From: Phytophthora sp. 'mugwort'
Taxonomy: Eukaryota > Oomycota > Peronosporomycetes > Peronosporales > Peronosporaceae
Direction of reading: 5' to 3'
DNA: 64,000 nt
Assembly (NCBI GenBank): GCA_033558025.1
Contig: JAUCEF010000005.1
Location: 7,936,001 to 8,000,000 of the forward strand
Position 1 is the stretch's first letter, and each line of letters begins with the position of its first letter. Below, one piece after another: positions 21,798 through 35,770 of the stretch. A model generated the notes under the pieces. It saw nothing but the letters and a program-made list of their open reading frames with translations, searched no databases and was not told the DNA's origin. The position numbers and the translations under genes were made by a program.

Positions 21798-24700
21798 CAG
21801 GCACCACATTTTGGTGCCTGCGAATTCGAGAATGAACGTTGTGCTTCTAGAAGGCTAGCCAATACTAGCGGTGAATATGTTGGGTGGCTGAGATGAGTTA
21901 GTCCTCGTTGCGAGCTGCTGTGAGGCTAGTTTTAACCGGATTTCAATACACTCACTTTCCAATACTTACTCAGCATCCCAACAGAAATGTTTTGGCTTGC
22001 TGTATCCGAATAAACGAACTATGCCACAATTCAAAACCTGCCAGGTAAAATGTCTTGGATATGGTTTGGCCTACTGAATCCGAATAAACGAATTATGTCT
22101 CAACTTGTATGGCTTCTAAGTCAGAGGCATGCGCCTCCTTTCGGACGCACAGGTTGCAGGTGGACACCTGCCGCGGATAGCTCTTGTAGCTGCCTGCGTG
22201 TCGTGCAAGATAATAAATGATGGCGATGACTGAGCGAGCGAGCGCATCATATGCGCTGAAAGCTTCCGCACTTTTCAAGGGCAATCAACAATATCCTATT
22301 TAAAGCATATCGTTAGGACACACTATTTGACATCATTTAAATTTGATCGCGCATTCATTTTGATTTGAGTATTGTGCTTTCTACTCAAAATTTTCATGCG
22401 CGATTCATTGAATCAATCACGCAAAAAATCGCACAAGGTCGCGAAACGCTTGTCTTCACTATGGCACCGTTAAATACGATTAAATTTGTTGCTAGCGCAT
22501 AGACCGGGCATGAGTAAAGAACTGAAATATTGTATTGGCGCAATTCGCTCAATTAGTCAATTCTGGCAAATATAGCCGGGAAGTACAATACTGACTTTGT
22601 GAATAACGCAGTGCAAGGGTACCAAAATCCCCTATAAACCGATTATATCAGAAAAGTTTTATACCCAGTTTAAGCAGGAGAAATCCTTGATCAAAAATGC
22701 AGCGAACCGGCGACTTATAACAGCCCTACCGAAACCGCGTCAAAAAGTTTGCTCTGTCCTAGTGACAGTGTCGCTAGGGAATTTTTATCTTTGCTTCACT
22801 ACGCATGCCAGTCGTAACATTTCTAGCGGGGTCAAAATCTAGAGCGAAGTCGCTCACGTCGAAGAGCCACTCCACCCTCTCGCGGCAACCCATGGCAAAT
22901 GGTACAATGTACGCTGCATGTAGCAGTTCACGGAACAGGCAGAAGACTCAAGTCGACCGGAGACGACACCCGTGTGGGAGAACCACCACTTCGACGCAAC
23001 ATGGTAGGCGAAATGATGTTGTTCTGCGAGTCAAGGGTGCGTCGAGAAAAGCTCTGCCTTAATAAATTGTGTCTTGACTTACCCAGTGCCAGATATATAG
23101 ACTCTTCCTCGGGAGGTTCGGCGCGAGCTAACAATCCGTATTGCCGTGTAAGCTGTGGGAAATGCGTAACATATGCTCGTGCTTTTAAACTGACTGACTA
23201 TTAACTATGCTGTTCTCGTGGAATGCACTATATCGGGGAGGAACAGGACTGTACCAACCGAAGACCCACGAGGGTAAGATTGGTAAATGCAAGAGGGATA
23301 CCCTAAGTACACACTCATATTGATCCTAAAGTGATCCTTGGACCGAAGCAGTAATAAATGGTTGGCTACTTCACGTACTCGTGTGAATAATTGCAATCCA
23401 CCTGACGTGAATTTAAACAGGTATGAAAGCAGTTGCCTCCTGTATGATTGCTAGGTTAAGTAACAGGATTGAATCCTGAAGCTCTAGCAAAGAAAGGTGG
23501 ACGGCAGGTGATGGCCAAGGCGGCGCAGGACAGGACAAGACAGTGGCGAGGGCGGATTGAAGGGACAGCGAGGACGTGACGGCGGCACAACAATGCGTGC
23601 TGGTGTGGCGTGCGCCGACCCGCTGCCAGCAAAACCCAGCCGCTACGAAGATCTCAAGGGGATGAAGAGGAGGATGGTGAAGGAGAGATGACCCAGATTG
23701 CTGGACGTACGACGACCAAGAAAGGCGGCGGGGAGACACCGTGGTTGAATTGAGCGGCCCTGGACGGCTGTGAAGGGTCGGCTGTGAACCCACCGTGTCG
23801 ACATGTAAGGGTAGGATAGGGATAGCCCTCACTTTCGGATTGGCCGTGCAGCGCTCAAAACACATGACTGAGACACCGAACGCCGGTGTTGGTGTTGAGG
23901 CGGATAAATACAAGTAAGCAGCTGAAGCTGAATTAGTGGTAGTGCGAAGTTCTTGGTGTGGCCCTCGAGTACCTAATGAAGAACGGGTATATGCAGCCCC
24001 GTGAGGTCGTCGATATCAGCAGCCCGCGACGCAAGGGGCAAATAGCCAAAGAGAGGGTACTAAGAGCCCCCGGTGCACCCCCTTGGCGAACCTCGGCGAG
24101 GTATCGAGTCAGCCCAACCACCACTGTGCGTGCTAGGGAGAGTCGACTGTCGCTGCCGTGTATATTTCGTGTTAGTTAGGGCAGCTGGCGATCGTGGCCA
24201 CCGGACATTGTCCCCGGCCAAGGATAGGACTGGCGCATGGTACGGGAGAGGCTGGAACAGAATATCGCTACTACTGAAGCACTGAGCTAACGACCCGCAC
24301 AAGAGAAGAGGTGGCGCGCTTACTATTAATTAAATTTACGCTGTTAATTACTTTTACGTAATGCCTTGTCTTGCACGGAGTGGCTGGTGGAGACGGTACG
24401 ATACCGATAAGCAAGTCAAACTCGTTTAGTAGCGGATTACAACTACGGCACAATACTTCGACACGCTACGCATTTGTCTTGTATTATTTTTGCATTGTGC
24501 CTTCCGATGTGCTATCGTGGTCTCACTTGATTTGATCGAAGAGCGAAAGTTCTAATCCGATTTGATCGAAGTCATTTCAACAATCCTAAAATTTCTTACG
24601 GCTCACCAGAGAGCATTTTTATCAAAAGCAACCAGGTTAGGAACGAAATAATGGACGGCTTTTATGTAAGTCCATCAAATGGTAGGTGGATACCGTTCCA

Positions 24701-25805
24701 AATATTGTCCTGTGGGGTTTAAACACACACACACACACCCTAACCGATAACTTACTCTGTAATTGTGCCTCTTCGCCTCGCACGCAGCGAGTCACTTTGA
24801 CCCAAGAGCGATTTGTCTCGGTCCTTACGTCGTATGCCGCGCATAGCTCCATTACACCCGCGAACCCGAAGGCGTACTCGATTAATGACAAATCTGTCCA
24901 TGCCTTTTGCAGCAACAACGATCATCTCCCGTTTCGCTTATTCAGCTTTGCTGTTCGCATATCATACGATAGCAAAAACCCGGTAACAACCCGCATCGAA
25001 TCGAAGCAGACACCAATCAGAGGCATTCCTAGAGGAAGGGTGCATGATATTTCGCGATGATGACGACGCGTTTGTTCCGCAGCGAGATGTTCCCGCTCTA
25101 ATTACCGGACCAGCTTTCGTCCGCTTTGTACTTTCGAGCCAAGGGTGAATGAAAGTCAAGTGATTGGTAATACGTCGTCAACTTCGTCAAAAGGGACAAC
25201 CTACTTTTTCGCAAGCTGTTTTGTCGCCCAAGTACATTACTTGAAGCAGTGCATCGCAAATGAATCAAAAGAGCAGTGGTGTAGAGATCAGTTAACCGTG
25301 ATGGCAACTTCGACTACAGCTGCTCGTTGACACGGTTGGCGGGTTTACCACTATTAGAAACAATTTTGTCCTCGCTTACTTCCGTCTGGGTGTCATTCTT
25401 ATTTTTTAGCCGTCTCTTCCCTCCTCGAGCATCCTTCGGCATATTCAACAGAGCCCAGGATGAGTGTCTCCTGCATAAAGGCAAGCTGAAGTGTTCTTAT
25501 AGAACGACACCTGCGTCATTCAATCGGCTTTGTTGAATGCTCGTCCAACTATCATGATCTGTTAGACTGGTACTGCTCAGTTCTCTCAAGCGTTCATGAT
25601 CATGATCACTAATCACTTCTGGATCGGCTGCCAAAAACTGATAGCAAGCAGGGAAGAAGTCTGGATATCTGTCTATCCAGGATACGTTACTGATGTCGCT
25701 GACGTCCTGGCGCTGTTGTCGAACATGGACGCATTGCGATCTCCGCTGCAGTCGCAGTCCAGCATGAACCCCCTTGACTGCGCGCAAATTGTGGCCTAAA
25801 CTCCA
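21798..25805. other. non-coding spacer upstream of protease gene 3
   Basis: Same content as 1959-5966: LTR-side hairpin, older repeat sequence and AC microsatellite near 24722. No supported gene. Confidence 0.75.
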
Positions 25806-25824
25806 GCTCATTTGCAGATTTGCT
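25806..25824 (+). promoter_or_regulatory. oomycete Inr + FPR core promoter, protease gene 3
   Basis: Same core promoter match, 45 bases before the ATG at 25851. Confidence 0.8.
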
Positions 25825-25850
25825 CTTTTCCAGCAACACGCCCCGACACG

Positions 25851-26933
25851 ATGAAGCTCGCTCTCCTGCTCACGCTCGCTTCTTTCGTGGCCTCAACGGA
25901 TGCCGCAGTGCCTGTGGTCCCGACGGACCGTATGGCCCAGTTCCTTCGAGAGAAGGCAAATCTCGAGTCCGAGCTAACTGAGTGGAAGCAAAGTGATGCT
26001 GGTCAGTTCGCAGAGAATAACGGCTTTGTTCCGGCTCCAGTGTCCCCAAACCGTTTGGGTGCTACCGGAGATGAGGAACTGCGTCGTTTCTTCTTGACCA
26101 AACTGCTGATTGAAGAGGCCCAAGCGTCAAACCCGGAGGCTGTCTTTTCGACTGACACGCCGTTTACGCTGATGACGGACGACGAGTTCAGCAAGTTCGT
26201 CGGTGAGTCATACCAACGCGGATCTGGACTTCTCGCAGACGCTTCGGTGGCTGCCGAAGCGCCTCTCAACTTGACGAGCCCTCTCAGCACTACCAAGGAC
26301 TGGACCACGTCGGGATGCGTTGTTGATGTCAAGAACCAAGGTCAATGCGGTGCATGCTGGGCGTTCGCGGCTGTGGCTGCTCTTGAAAGCGCTGTGTGCA
26401 TCGCAGGCCAGCCGCTCACGCCACTTTCGGAGCAGCAAGTGGTGGACTGTGACAAGGCGTCGTACGCTTGCGAGGGCGGCTTCCCCAGCGATGCGCTGAC
26501 CTTCATCCAAAGCGCCGGTGGTGTCTGCACTGAGGAATCCTACCCGTATGTATCGGGAGACACGGGCGACCGCGACACGTGCCAGTCGTCTTGCACCCCT
26601 GAAGCTGTGACTATCCGTAAGGTGGTGTCAGTTCCTCAGACTGACGCCGGATTGGTCCAAGCCATCAGCGGCCGACCGGTGGCCGTGGCCGTCGCTGCCG
26701 GCAACCCGACCTGGAAGCAATACAAGGGCGGCGTGGTGTCTTCCTGTACGACGAAGGTTCTGGATCATGCCGTGCTTGCCGTGGGCTACACGTCGTCTTA
26801 CTTCAAGCTTAAGAATTCGTGGAGCACCCAGTGGGGTGAGGCTGGCTACATCCGACTCAAGCGCGGCACGGGCACGAGCAGCTCCGGCACGTGCGGGGTG
26901 ATCGGCCCCATGTCCGTCTACCCGCAGCTGTAA
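25851..26933 (+). CDS. secreted papain-like cysteine protease (C1), copy 3
   Basis: Third copy, same 360-residue product and same catalytic residues as copy 1. The copia element 3 follows 277 bases downstream. No copy-specific change was seen in gene, promoter or 3' flank. Confidence 0.95.
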   Translation: MKLALLLTLASFVASTDAAVPVVPTDRMAQFLREKANLESELTEWKQSDAGQFAENNGFVPAPVSPNRLGATGDEELRRFFLTKLLIEEAQASNPEAVFSTDTPFTLMTDDEFSKFVGESYQRGSGLLADASVAAEAPLNLTSPLSTTKDWTTSGCVVDVKNQGQCGACWAFAAVAALESAVCIAGQPLTPLSEQQVVDCDKASYACEGGFPSDALTFIQSAGGVCTEESYPYVSGDTGDRDTCQSSCTPEAVTIRKVVSVPQTDAGLVQAISGRPVAVAVAAGNPTWKQYKGGVVSSCTTKVLDHAVLAVGYTSSYFKLKNSWSTQWGEAGYIRLKRGTGTSSSGTCGVIGPMSVYPQL

Positions 26934-27210
26934 ACACCGCACCCTAGTCTGGACAAGCTCAACTTTTTGTTGAAGTTTCTAACAGCAAAAAACTATCAGT
27001 GTTGTTTTCCATTGTTGTTAGGGAGCTTTATCTTGCGTTTTGTATGCTGGGAAAAGTGACTGAACTTATGATAAAACTACAGTGTTATGGACAAAGTCAA
27101 AATGCAAATTAAAAAAAATGCTCTATCGAATTGAAAACCCTGCCAGGTAAAAATATCTTGAAATCCTGGCACCACCGGTGATGTCCCGTCACTGAAAATG
27201 ATGTCCAGAC

Positions 27211-27438
27211 TGTTGAATCGAGGTTGTTGATGCTGGAGGCAAATGCCGAAGTGAGTAGATTAAAAGTACCTAAAGCTACTCTCTGTTTTGTCCCCCTAGC
27301 CTTCCTTGTCCTTCTGAAGTCGCTGCTCACCATCCATGGCTGTTCAGCCGGTAGGAGTAGCTTTCCAGCGGTTCAGCATGGACCGTTGCGCGGACCGCTT
27401 ACCGTAGTAAATCGTTCAAGAGCGGTGCTATTACAACA
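27211..27438 (-). repeat. copia 3' LTR, element 3
   Basis: Matches 7372-7599. Confidence 0.93.
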
Positions 27439-27451
27439 CTCCCACTCACTG

Positions 27452-30400
27452 CTACGGCACGGTGACCCTATCCTTGATGCCAGTCGCTTCATGCAGGAAC
27501 TTGAATGTCTTAGTTCCCAGTCCCTCGGTCAGCATGTCCGCCAGTTGGTGCTTCGTATCGACGTAGTCAACCTTGAGCGTTCCACGTTCTACGTTCTCGC
27601 GGATGAAGTGGTGGCGTATCCACATGCTTGGTCCGTCCTGCATTGCTTGCCAGTGCAATAGCACCTTGGTTATCTTCCCAGACAAGCGTTCCTCCCACTT
27701 GCTTGCGACCCATGTCCTTCAGCATAGCACGCACCCATAGCACCTCTTGCGTACAAAGGCTTAGAGCCATGTACTCGGCTTCCGCAGAGCTGAGAGCAAC
27801 CGTTCTCTGGTACTTCGACTTGAATACCACTGGAGCGTTCCCAATCATCACCATGACACCAGACAAGGAACGTCGGTCATCAGTGTTACTACCCCAGTCA
27901 GCATCCGTGGGCGCTTCGGCAGTAACCGTACCGGAAACTCCTTGGTACATAATGCCATGCTCACGAGTCGACTTCGGGTATCGTAGAACGCGAATGGCTG
28001 CTTTCCAGTGCTGCGTTCCTGGGTTTTCGAGGAAGCGTGATAACTGAGTCACCATATACGCAATGTCCGGTCGGGTACAAGTCGTGATGTACATCAGACA
28101 CCCGATCAAGGAACGGTACGGTCTTGACCTCATTTCAGCACGTTCCCCACCGTAGTAGGTGACAGCAACGTCGATAGCTTTACGTTGGAAGCGAATGGGT
28201 TCTCAACCATCTTTGCGCCCCGCTGGTTGAAAAGTTCCACCACATCATCGATGTACCGAGTTCGCTTGATCATGAGCGTTCCGGCGTTCTTGTCATGGTC
28301 GATCTCCATGCCCAAGATAAACTTCACCGCGCCTAACTCCGTCATCTTGACGGCGTTCTTGGATGCCTCCTTGACTTCACAAATCTCATCGCTCGTCTTC
28401 GCAGCAATGATCATGTCGTCCACGTAAACGCACACGTACACGAAACCGTTCCGGGTACGCTTCACATAAACGCACTCGTCCGCACCACAGCTCTTGAAAC
28501 CGTTCTTCATGAACACACGGCGAATTGTTTTGTTCCAAGCACTTGCCGCCTGCTTCAACGCGTAGATAGCCTTCTCCAGCTTGCACAGCATGCCTTAACG
28601 TTCTTCACAAATGGAACGTCCATATAGACCAGTTCCACCAAGCTACTGTTTAGGAACGCTGTTTCCGCGTCCAGCTGCTCCATCAGCGTAGCCGTATGCC
28701 GCACACACAGCTAGTACCACTCGAATCGAGTTCATGTCTGCCACCGGTGAGTAGGGTTCAAAGAAGTCTATTCCAAACTTCTGCTTGAACCCTTGAGCTA
28801 CAAGCCGAGCCTTGTATCGGATCACTCGACCGTTCTCGTCACGTTTCTTGGCAAACACCAACCGGCACCCAATCGGACGGGTGGCCGTTCCACATGAAAC
28901 GAGGGTCCACGTATGATTCCGGGCGTGCGAGAAAAGCTCTGCGTCCATCGCCTGACGCCATTCAGCTGATTCATCGCTAGCAACAGCTTCTGCATATGTG
29001 TTTGGCGTGTCTGGAATGCCGTCAATACTCGCAGCATATGCCAATACTGCCTCAACAAGCAAGCCTTCTTCATCAATCCTGGCACGTTCGGCGATGGGGG
29101 CTCCCTGGAACGCGACCTTTCCGCCTCGGGGTGAAACACCAAGTAATCTTCATGGAACGCTTGAGGCGGTGGATGATACTCGGTCAGTTCCTGTCCAGTT
29201 GAAGTCGGTTCTGGTGGAGGCAGTTGGGTTGGCTAACCTCTTGCTCTGGTTCCACATCGTCCATTTCGTCATCCAGAACAGGTTCCTCAGCAGCTTCCAT
29301 GGGTTCGTCCATAACCGGCTCACGTTCCACTGGTGGGGGAACATTTCCGTCATCACGTTCCGTAGTCAGATGGATGACCGTTCCAAGATGCGGCAATTGC
29401 GTGTCATATATACCGCCACCTCACGCTCGTCTAGCTTCATCGATCGTGACACCTTGACTTTGGAAGCGTCCAAGTCAAATAAACGGTATCCTTTGACGTT
29501 CTCAGCGTACACGAGGGACATACAGCGGAAACCCTTTGACTCGAGCTTCGTCCTCTTCACATCATCAATGTGAACGTACCATTGCGAACCAAAAACGCGT
29601 AAGTGGTCCATACGGGGCTTCATCTTAAAACCCAACTCGTACGGCGTCACGCCCGCGTGTGCCGTGTTAATGCGACGGTTGATTCGGTACACTACTGTGC
29701 TCACAGCGTCTGCCCACTACTCCGTCGACGCATCCTTGTAGTGTAGCATGTCCCGTTCTTTCTCCATGATCGTATGATCCATGCGTTCCGCCACTCCATT
29801 CTGCTGAGGGCTGTATGAACGGTTCGTTTGTGCAAGATACCGTTCCGGCGGCACATCTCAGCTACCGTCTTGTTCACAAACTCCGTTCAATTGTCTGAGC
29901 GCAGACACTTCAAGCGTTCTCCCATTGGTTTTCATAGAACACTTGGAACTCCTTGAGCTTGCCGGCCACCTCGCTCTTCTTCTTCATGAAGTACGCTACT
30001 ACATACCGTGAGTAGTCGGCCACGAGTTCCAGCGCATACTCCCCCCCCTCTGAGTGCGTTTTCATAGGGCCCATCACGTCCGTGTGTACCATTTCCAACC
30101 ACGCGTGATGTCTTCGTCGGCGCTCTTGACGGGAACGACGCTACGGTCTGCTTGCCCTTTATGTAGCATCCGCACAGCGCCTTGATACCTCGCTTCACCG
30201 CAGGCATGCCGTTCGTGGAACGCTTTGTCTTGGTCAGTGCGTCCTTGCTTGGGTGTCCCATGCGAGCGTGCCATAGCTCCCACTCACTGTCTGCCCCGAG
30301 TACTGTACAAATTGTGTTTCCTCTTGCTGACAGTCCAACAGGAACGCTTTGCCCACCTTCTTCCCCATAGCAATTGCGCTGCTGTCATCCCAGGTGACAC

Positions 30401-30667
30401 ACGAGGAACGCTTGAACTCTACACTCAAACCACGTTCCATAAGTCATCCAACTGACAGCAAGCGCCTATCAAGTCCTGGGATGTACAAGACGTCCATCAT
30501 CTTGATGCGTCTGTTGTCCAGCCCCGTCAACTTCACAGTTCCTCTTCCATCAATGCGTAACTTCTTGCCATCCGCAATAGTAACCTCGACGCCAGCGTTC
30601 AGGGTCTCGCAGTCGAGCAAGTCGGAACGGTGCGGAGTCATGTTCGAGTAGCACCACTGTCGATCAG
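27452..30667 (-). pseudogene. copia pol, broken, element 3
   Basis: Same remnants and lesions as element 1: RNase H (27452-28133), reverse transcriptase with YVDDM (28130-28591) and its N-terminal part (28643-29062), integrase pieces, and the protease motif DSGAT beside gag. Confidence 0.92.
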
Positions 30668-31438
30668 TCAGCCGCTCAGGCGTTCCTCGCCCACGGCGAA
30701 TACAGCATCATTCCCGATGCCGCCTCTCTGGCTCGGACAGTCCCGCTTCATATGACCGACTTGGTCGCACCCGAAGCACTTGCCCTTGAAACCACCACCG
30801 TTCTTCCGTGGAACGTTCCCCTTGCGACCGTTCCCTTGGCCACCTTTGAACCTTCCGGCGTTCCCGTTTGCTCGGAACGTTTTCATCATGGTGGTGTCCT
30901 TCTTCTCCAACCGCTCATACTCTTTGAGCAGCTTCTTCTTCACCTCAATTAGCGACACCGCCTTAGCGTTCTCCACGATGGATGAAATCAGCTCGTACTC
31001 CGAGGTGAGACTGGTCAGCAGTACCAGCACCAGCCGTGCCTCATTGACGGGCTCTCCCAGCGTCTGCAACCCAACGACCAGCTCGTCGAAAGCGTCCAGG
31101 TGCTTGGCCATCGTCGTTTCATTCTCCATCTTGAACACATGTAGACGCCGTGTCATGGTGACACGGTTCTGGAGCGTGGAACGGTTGTAAAAGCCACGCA
31201 GTGTTCCCCAGGCATGCATGGCACGCGTTGCAGACCGTATCTTGGTCTGGTGCTGTAGTTCCACTCCTTGCGCGATGATCCCGAGCGCCTTCGCGTTCAC
31301 TGAGGCGAACTCGTTCTCGGGCTTCACGACCTCAACATGCGCCAGCGGCCCCTTCCGGGCCAGGGTCATGCGCATGTTGTACTCCCAGTGGAAGTAGTTC
31401 CCACTCCCATGGAGGACTTTGGCGCGTTTCGTGGTCAT
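30668..31438 (-). CDS. copia Gag, copy in element 3 (intact)
   Basis: 256 residues, identical to the other copies, with zinc knuckle and intact frame. Confidence 0.88.
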   Translation of the reverse strand: MTTKRAKVLHGSGNYFHWEYNMRMTLARKGPLAHVEVVKPENEFASVNAKALGIIAQGVELQHQTKIRSATRAMHAWGTLRGFYNRSTLQNRVTMTRRLHVFKMENETTMAKHLDAFDELVVGLQTLGEPVNEARLVLVLLTSLTSEYELISSIVENAKAVSLIEVKKKLLKEYERLEKKDTTMMKTFRANGNAGRFKGGQGNGRKGNVPRKNGGGFKGKCFGCDQVGHMKRDCPSQRGGIGNDAVFAVGEERLSG

Positions 31439-31492
31439 GTCTTGTGCGTTCCGGTCGGTAGCGTTCCAGTCGGAACGTTGCGTCTGTTACCC

Positions 31493-31717
31493 TGTTGTGT
31501 CGAGGTTATTGATGTTAGAGGCAAATGCCGAAATGAGTAGATTAAAGTTACCTAAAGCTACTCTCTGTTGTCCCCTAGCCTTCCTTGTCCGTCCGAGGTC
31601 GCTGCTCACTATCCATGGCTGTTCAGCCAATAGGAGGAGCGTTCCAGCGGTTCAACATGGATCGTTGCGCGGACCGGTTAACGTAGTGAGCCGTGCAAGA
31701 GCGGTGCTATTACAACA
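31493..31717 (-). repeat. copia 5' LTR, element 3
   Basis: Matches 11654-11878. Confidence 0.93.
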
Positions 31718-34700
31718 CAGGCACCACATTTTGGTGCCTGCGAATTCGAGAATGAACGTTGTGCTTCTAGAAGGCTAGCCAATACTAGCGGTGAATATGT
31801 TGGGTGGCTGAGATGAGTTAGTCCTCGTTGCGAGCTGCTGTGAGGCTAGTTTTAACCGGATTTCAATACACTCACTTTCCAATACTTACTCAGCATCCCA
31901 ACAGAAATGTTTTGGCTTGCTGTATCCGAATAAACGAACTATGCCACAATTCAAAACCTGCCAGGTAAAATGTCTTGGATATGGTTTGGCCTACTGAATC
32001 CGAATAAACGAATTATGTCTCAACTTGTATGGCTTCTAAGTCAGAGGCATGCGCCTCCTTTCGGACGCACAGGTTGCAGGTGGACACCTGCCGCGGATAG
32101 CTCTTGTAGCTGCCTGCGTGTCGTGCAAGATAATAAATGATGGCGATGACTGAGCGAGCGAGCGCATCATATGCGCTGAAAGCTTCCGCACTTTTCAAGG
32201 GCAATCAACAATATCCTATTTAAAGCATATCGTTAGGACACACTATTTGACATCATTTAAATTTGATCGCGCATTCATTTTGATTTGAGTATTGTGCTTT
32301 CTACTCAAAATTTTCATGCGCGATTCATTGAATCAATCACGCAAAAAATCGCACAAGGTCGCGAAACGCTTGTCTTCACTATGGCACCGTTAAATACGAT
32401 TAAATTTGTTGCTAGCGCATAGACCGGGCATGAGTAAAGAACTGAAATATTGTATTGGCGCAATTCGCTCAATTAGTCAATTCTGGCAAATATAGCCGGG
32501 AAGTACAATACTGACTTTGTGAATAACGCAGTGCAAGGGTACCAAAATCCCCTATAAACCGATTATATCAGAAAAGTTTTATACCCAGTTTAAGCAGGAG
32601 AAATCCTTGATCAAAAATGCAGCGAACCGGCGACTTATAACAGCCCTACCGAAACCGCGTCAAAAAGTTTGCTCTGTCCTAGTGACAGTGTCGCTAGGGA
32701 ATTTTTATCTTTGCTTCACTACGCATGCCAGTCGTAACATTTCTAGCGGGGTCAAAATCTAGAGCGAAGTCGCTCACGTCGAAGAGCCACTCCACCCTCT
32801 CGCGGCAACCCATGGCAAATGGTACAATGTACGCTGCATGTAGCAGTTCACGGAACAGGCAGAAGACTCAAGTCGACCGGAGACGACACCCGTGTGGGAG
32901 AACCACCACTTCGACGCAACATGGTAGGCGAAATGATGTTGTTCTGCGAGTCAAGGGTGCGTCGAGAAAAGCTCTGCCTTAATAAATTGTGTCTTGACTT
33001 ACCCAGTGCCAGATATATAGACTCTTCCTCGGGAGGTTCGGCGCGAGCTAACAATCCGTATTGCCGTGTAAGCTGTGGGAAATGCGTAACATATGCTCGT
33101 GCTTTTAAACTGACTGACTATTAACTATGCTGTTCTCGTGGAATGCACTATATCGGGGAGGAACAGGACTGTACCAACCGAAGACCCACGAGGGTAAGAT
33201 TGGTAAATGCAAGAGGGATACCCTAAGTACACACTCATATTGATCCTAAAGTGATCCTTGGACCGAAGCAGTAATAAATGGTTGGCTACTTCACGTACTC
33301 GTGTGAATAATTGCAATCCACCTGACGTGAATTTAAACAGGTATGAAAGCAGTTGCCTCCTGTATGATTGCTAGGTTAAGTAACAGGATTGAATCCTGAA
33401 GCTCTAGCAAAGAAAGGTGGACGGCAGGTGATGGCCAAGGCGGCGCAGGACAGGACAAGACAGTGGCGAGGGCGGATTGAAGGGACAGCGAGGACGTGAC
33501 GGCGGCACAACAATGCGTGCTGGTGTGGCGTGCGCCGACCCGCTGCCAGCAAAACCCAGCCGCTACGAAGATCTCAAGGGGATGAAGAGGAGGATGGTGA
33601 AGGAGAGATGACCCAGATTGCTGGACGTACGACGACCAAGAAAGGCGGCGGGGAGACACCGTGGTTGAATTGAGCGGCCCTGGACGGCTGTGAAGGGTCG
33701 GCTGTGAACCCACCGTGTCGACATGTAAGGGTAGGATAGGGATAGCCCTCACTTTCGGATTGGCCGTGCAGCGCTCAAAACACATGACTGAGACACCGAA
33801 CGCCGGTGTTGGTGTTGAGGCGGATAAATACAAGTAAGCAGCTGAAGCTGAATTAGTGGTAGTGCGAAGTTCTTGGTGTGGCCCTCGAGTACCTAATGAA
33901 GAACGGGTATATGCAGCCCCGTGAGGTCGTCGATATCAGCAGCCCGCGACGCAAGGGGCAAATAGCCAAAGAGAGGGTACTAAGAGCCCCCGGTGCACCC
34001 CCTTGGCGAACCTCGGCGAGGTATCGAGTCAGCCCAACCACCACTGTGCGTGCTAGGGAGAGTCGACTGTCGCTGCCGTGTATATTTCGTGTTAGTTAGG
34101 GCAGCTGGCGATCGTGGCCACCGGACATTGTCCCCGGCCAAGGATAGGACTGGCGCATGGTACGGGAGAGGCTGGAACAGAATATCGCTACTACTGAAGC
34201 ACTGAGCTAACGACCCGCACAAGAGAAGAGGTGGCGCGCTTACTATTAATTAAATTTACGCTGTTAATTACTTTTACGTAATGCCTTGTCTTGCACGGAG
34301 TGGCTGGTGGAGACGGTACGATACCGATAAGCAAGTCAAACTCGTTTAGTAGCGGATTACAACTACGGCACAATACTTCGACACGCTACGCATTTGTCTT
34401 GTATTATTTTTGCATTGTGCCTTCCGATGTGCTATCGTGGTCTCACTTGATTTGATCGAAGAGCGAAAGTTCTAATCCGATTTGATCGAAGTCATTTCAA
34501 CAATCCTAAAATTTCTTACGGCTCACCAGAGAGCATTTTTATCAAAAGCAACCAGGTTAGGAACGAAATAATGGACGGCTTTTATGTAAGTCCATCAAAT
34601 GGTAGGTGGATACCGTTCCAAATATTGTCCTGTGGGGTTTAAACACACACACACACACCCTAACCGATAACTTACTCTGTAATTGTGCCTCTTCGCCTCG

Positions 34701-35725
34701 CACGCAGCGAGTCACTTTGACCCAAGAGCGATTTGTCTCGGTCCTTACGTCGTATGCCGCGCATAGCTCCATTACACCCGCGAACCCGAAGGCGTACTCG
34801 ATTAATGACAAATCTGTCCATGCCTTTTGCAGCAACAACGATCATCTCCCGTTTCGCTTATTCAGCTTTGCTGTTCGCATATCATACGATAGCAAAAACC
34901 CGGTAACAACCCGCATCGAATCGAAGCAGACACCAATCAGAGGCATTCCTAGAGGAAGGGTGCATGATATTTCGCGATGATGACGACGCGTTTGTTCCGC
35001 AGCGAGATGTTCCCGCTCTAATTACCGGACCAGCTTTCGTCCGCTTTGTACTTTCGAGCCAAGGGTGAATGAAAGTCAAGTGATTGGTAATACGTCGTCA
35101 ACTTCGTCAAAAGGGACAACCTACTTTTTCGCAAGCTGTTTTGTCGCCCAAGTACATTACTTGAAGCAGTGCATCGCAAATGAATCAAAAGAGCAGTGGT
35201 GTAGAGATCAGTTAACCGTGATGGCAACTTCGACTACAGCTGCTCGTTGACACGGTTGGCGGGTTTACCACTATTAGAAACAATTTTGTCCTCGCTTACT
35301 TCCGTCTGGGTGTCATTCTTATTTTTTAGCCGTCTCTTCCCTCCTCGAGCATCCTTCGGCATATTCAACAGAGCCCAGGATGAGTGTCTCCTGCATAAAG
35401 GCAAGCTGAAGTGTTCTTATAGAACGACACCTGCGTCATTCAATCGGCTTTGTTGAATGCTCGTCCAACTATCATGATCTGTTAGACTGGTACTGCTCAG
35501 TTCTCTCAAGCGTTCATGATCATGATCACTAATCACTTCTGGATCGGCTGCCAAAAACTGATAGCAAGCAGGGAAGAAGTCTGGATATCTGTCTATCCAG
35601 GATACGTTACTGATGTCGCTGACGTCCTGGCGCTGTTGTCGAACATGGACGCATTGCGATCTCCGCTGCAGTCGCAGTCCAGCATGAACCCCCTTGACTG
35701 CGCGCAAATTGTGGCCTAAACTCCA
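31718..35725. other. non-coding spacer upstream of protease gene 4
   Basis: Same content as 1959-5966, AC microsatellite near 34642. No supported gene. Confidence 0.75.
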
Positions 35726-35744
35726 GCTCATTTGCAGATTTGCT
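35726..35744 (+). promoter_or_regulatory. oomycete Inr + FPR core promoter, protease gene 4
   Basis: Same core promoter match, 45 bases before the ATG at 35771. Confidence 0.8.
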
Positions 35745-35770
35745 CTTTTCCAGCAACACGCCCCGACACG

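Larger units (their letters stand above)
27211..31717 (-). mobile_element. Ty1/copia retrotransposon, complete but dead, copy 3
   Basis: 4507 bases; matches element 1, including T at the site that is C in element 2 and the C that element 2 lost. This is the last copia copy of the array; the next unit lacks one after its gene. Confidence 0.95.
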
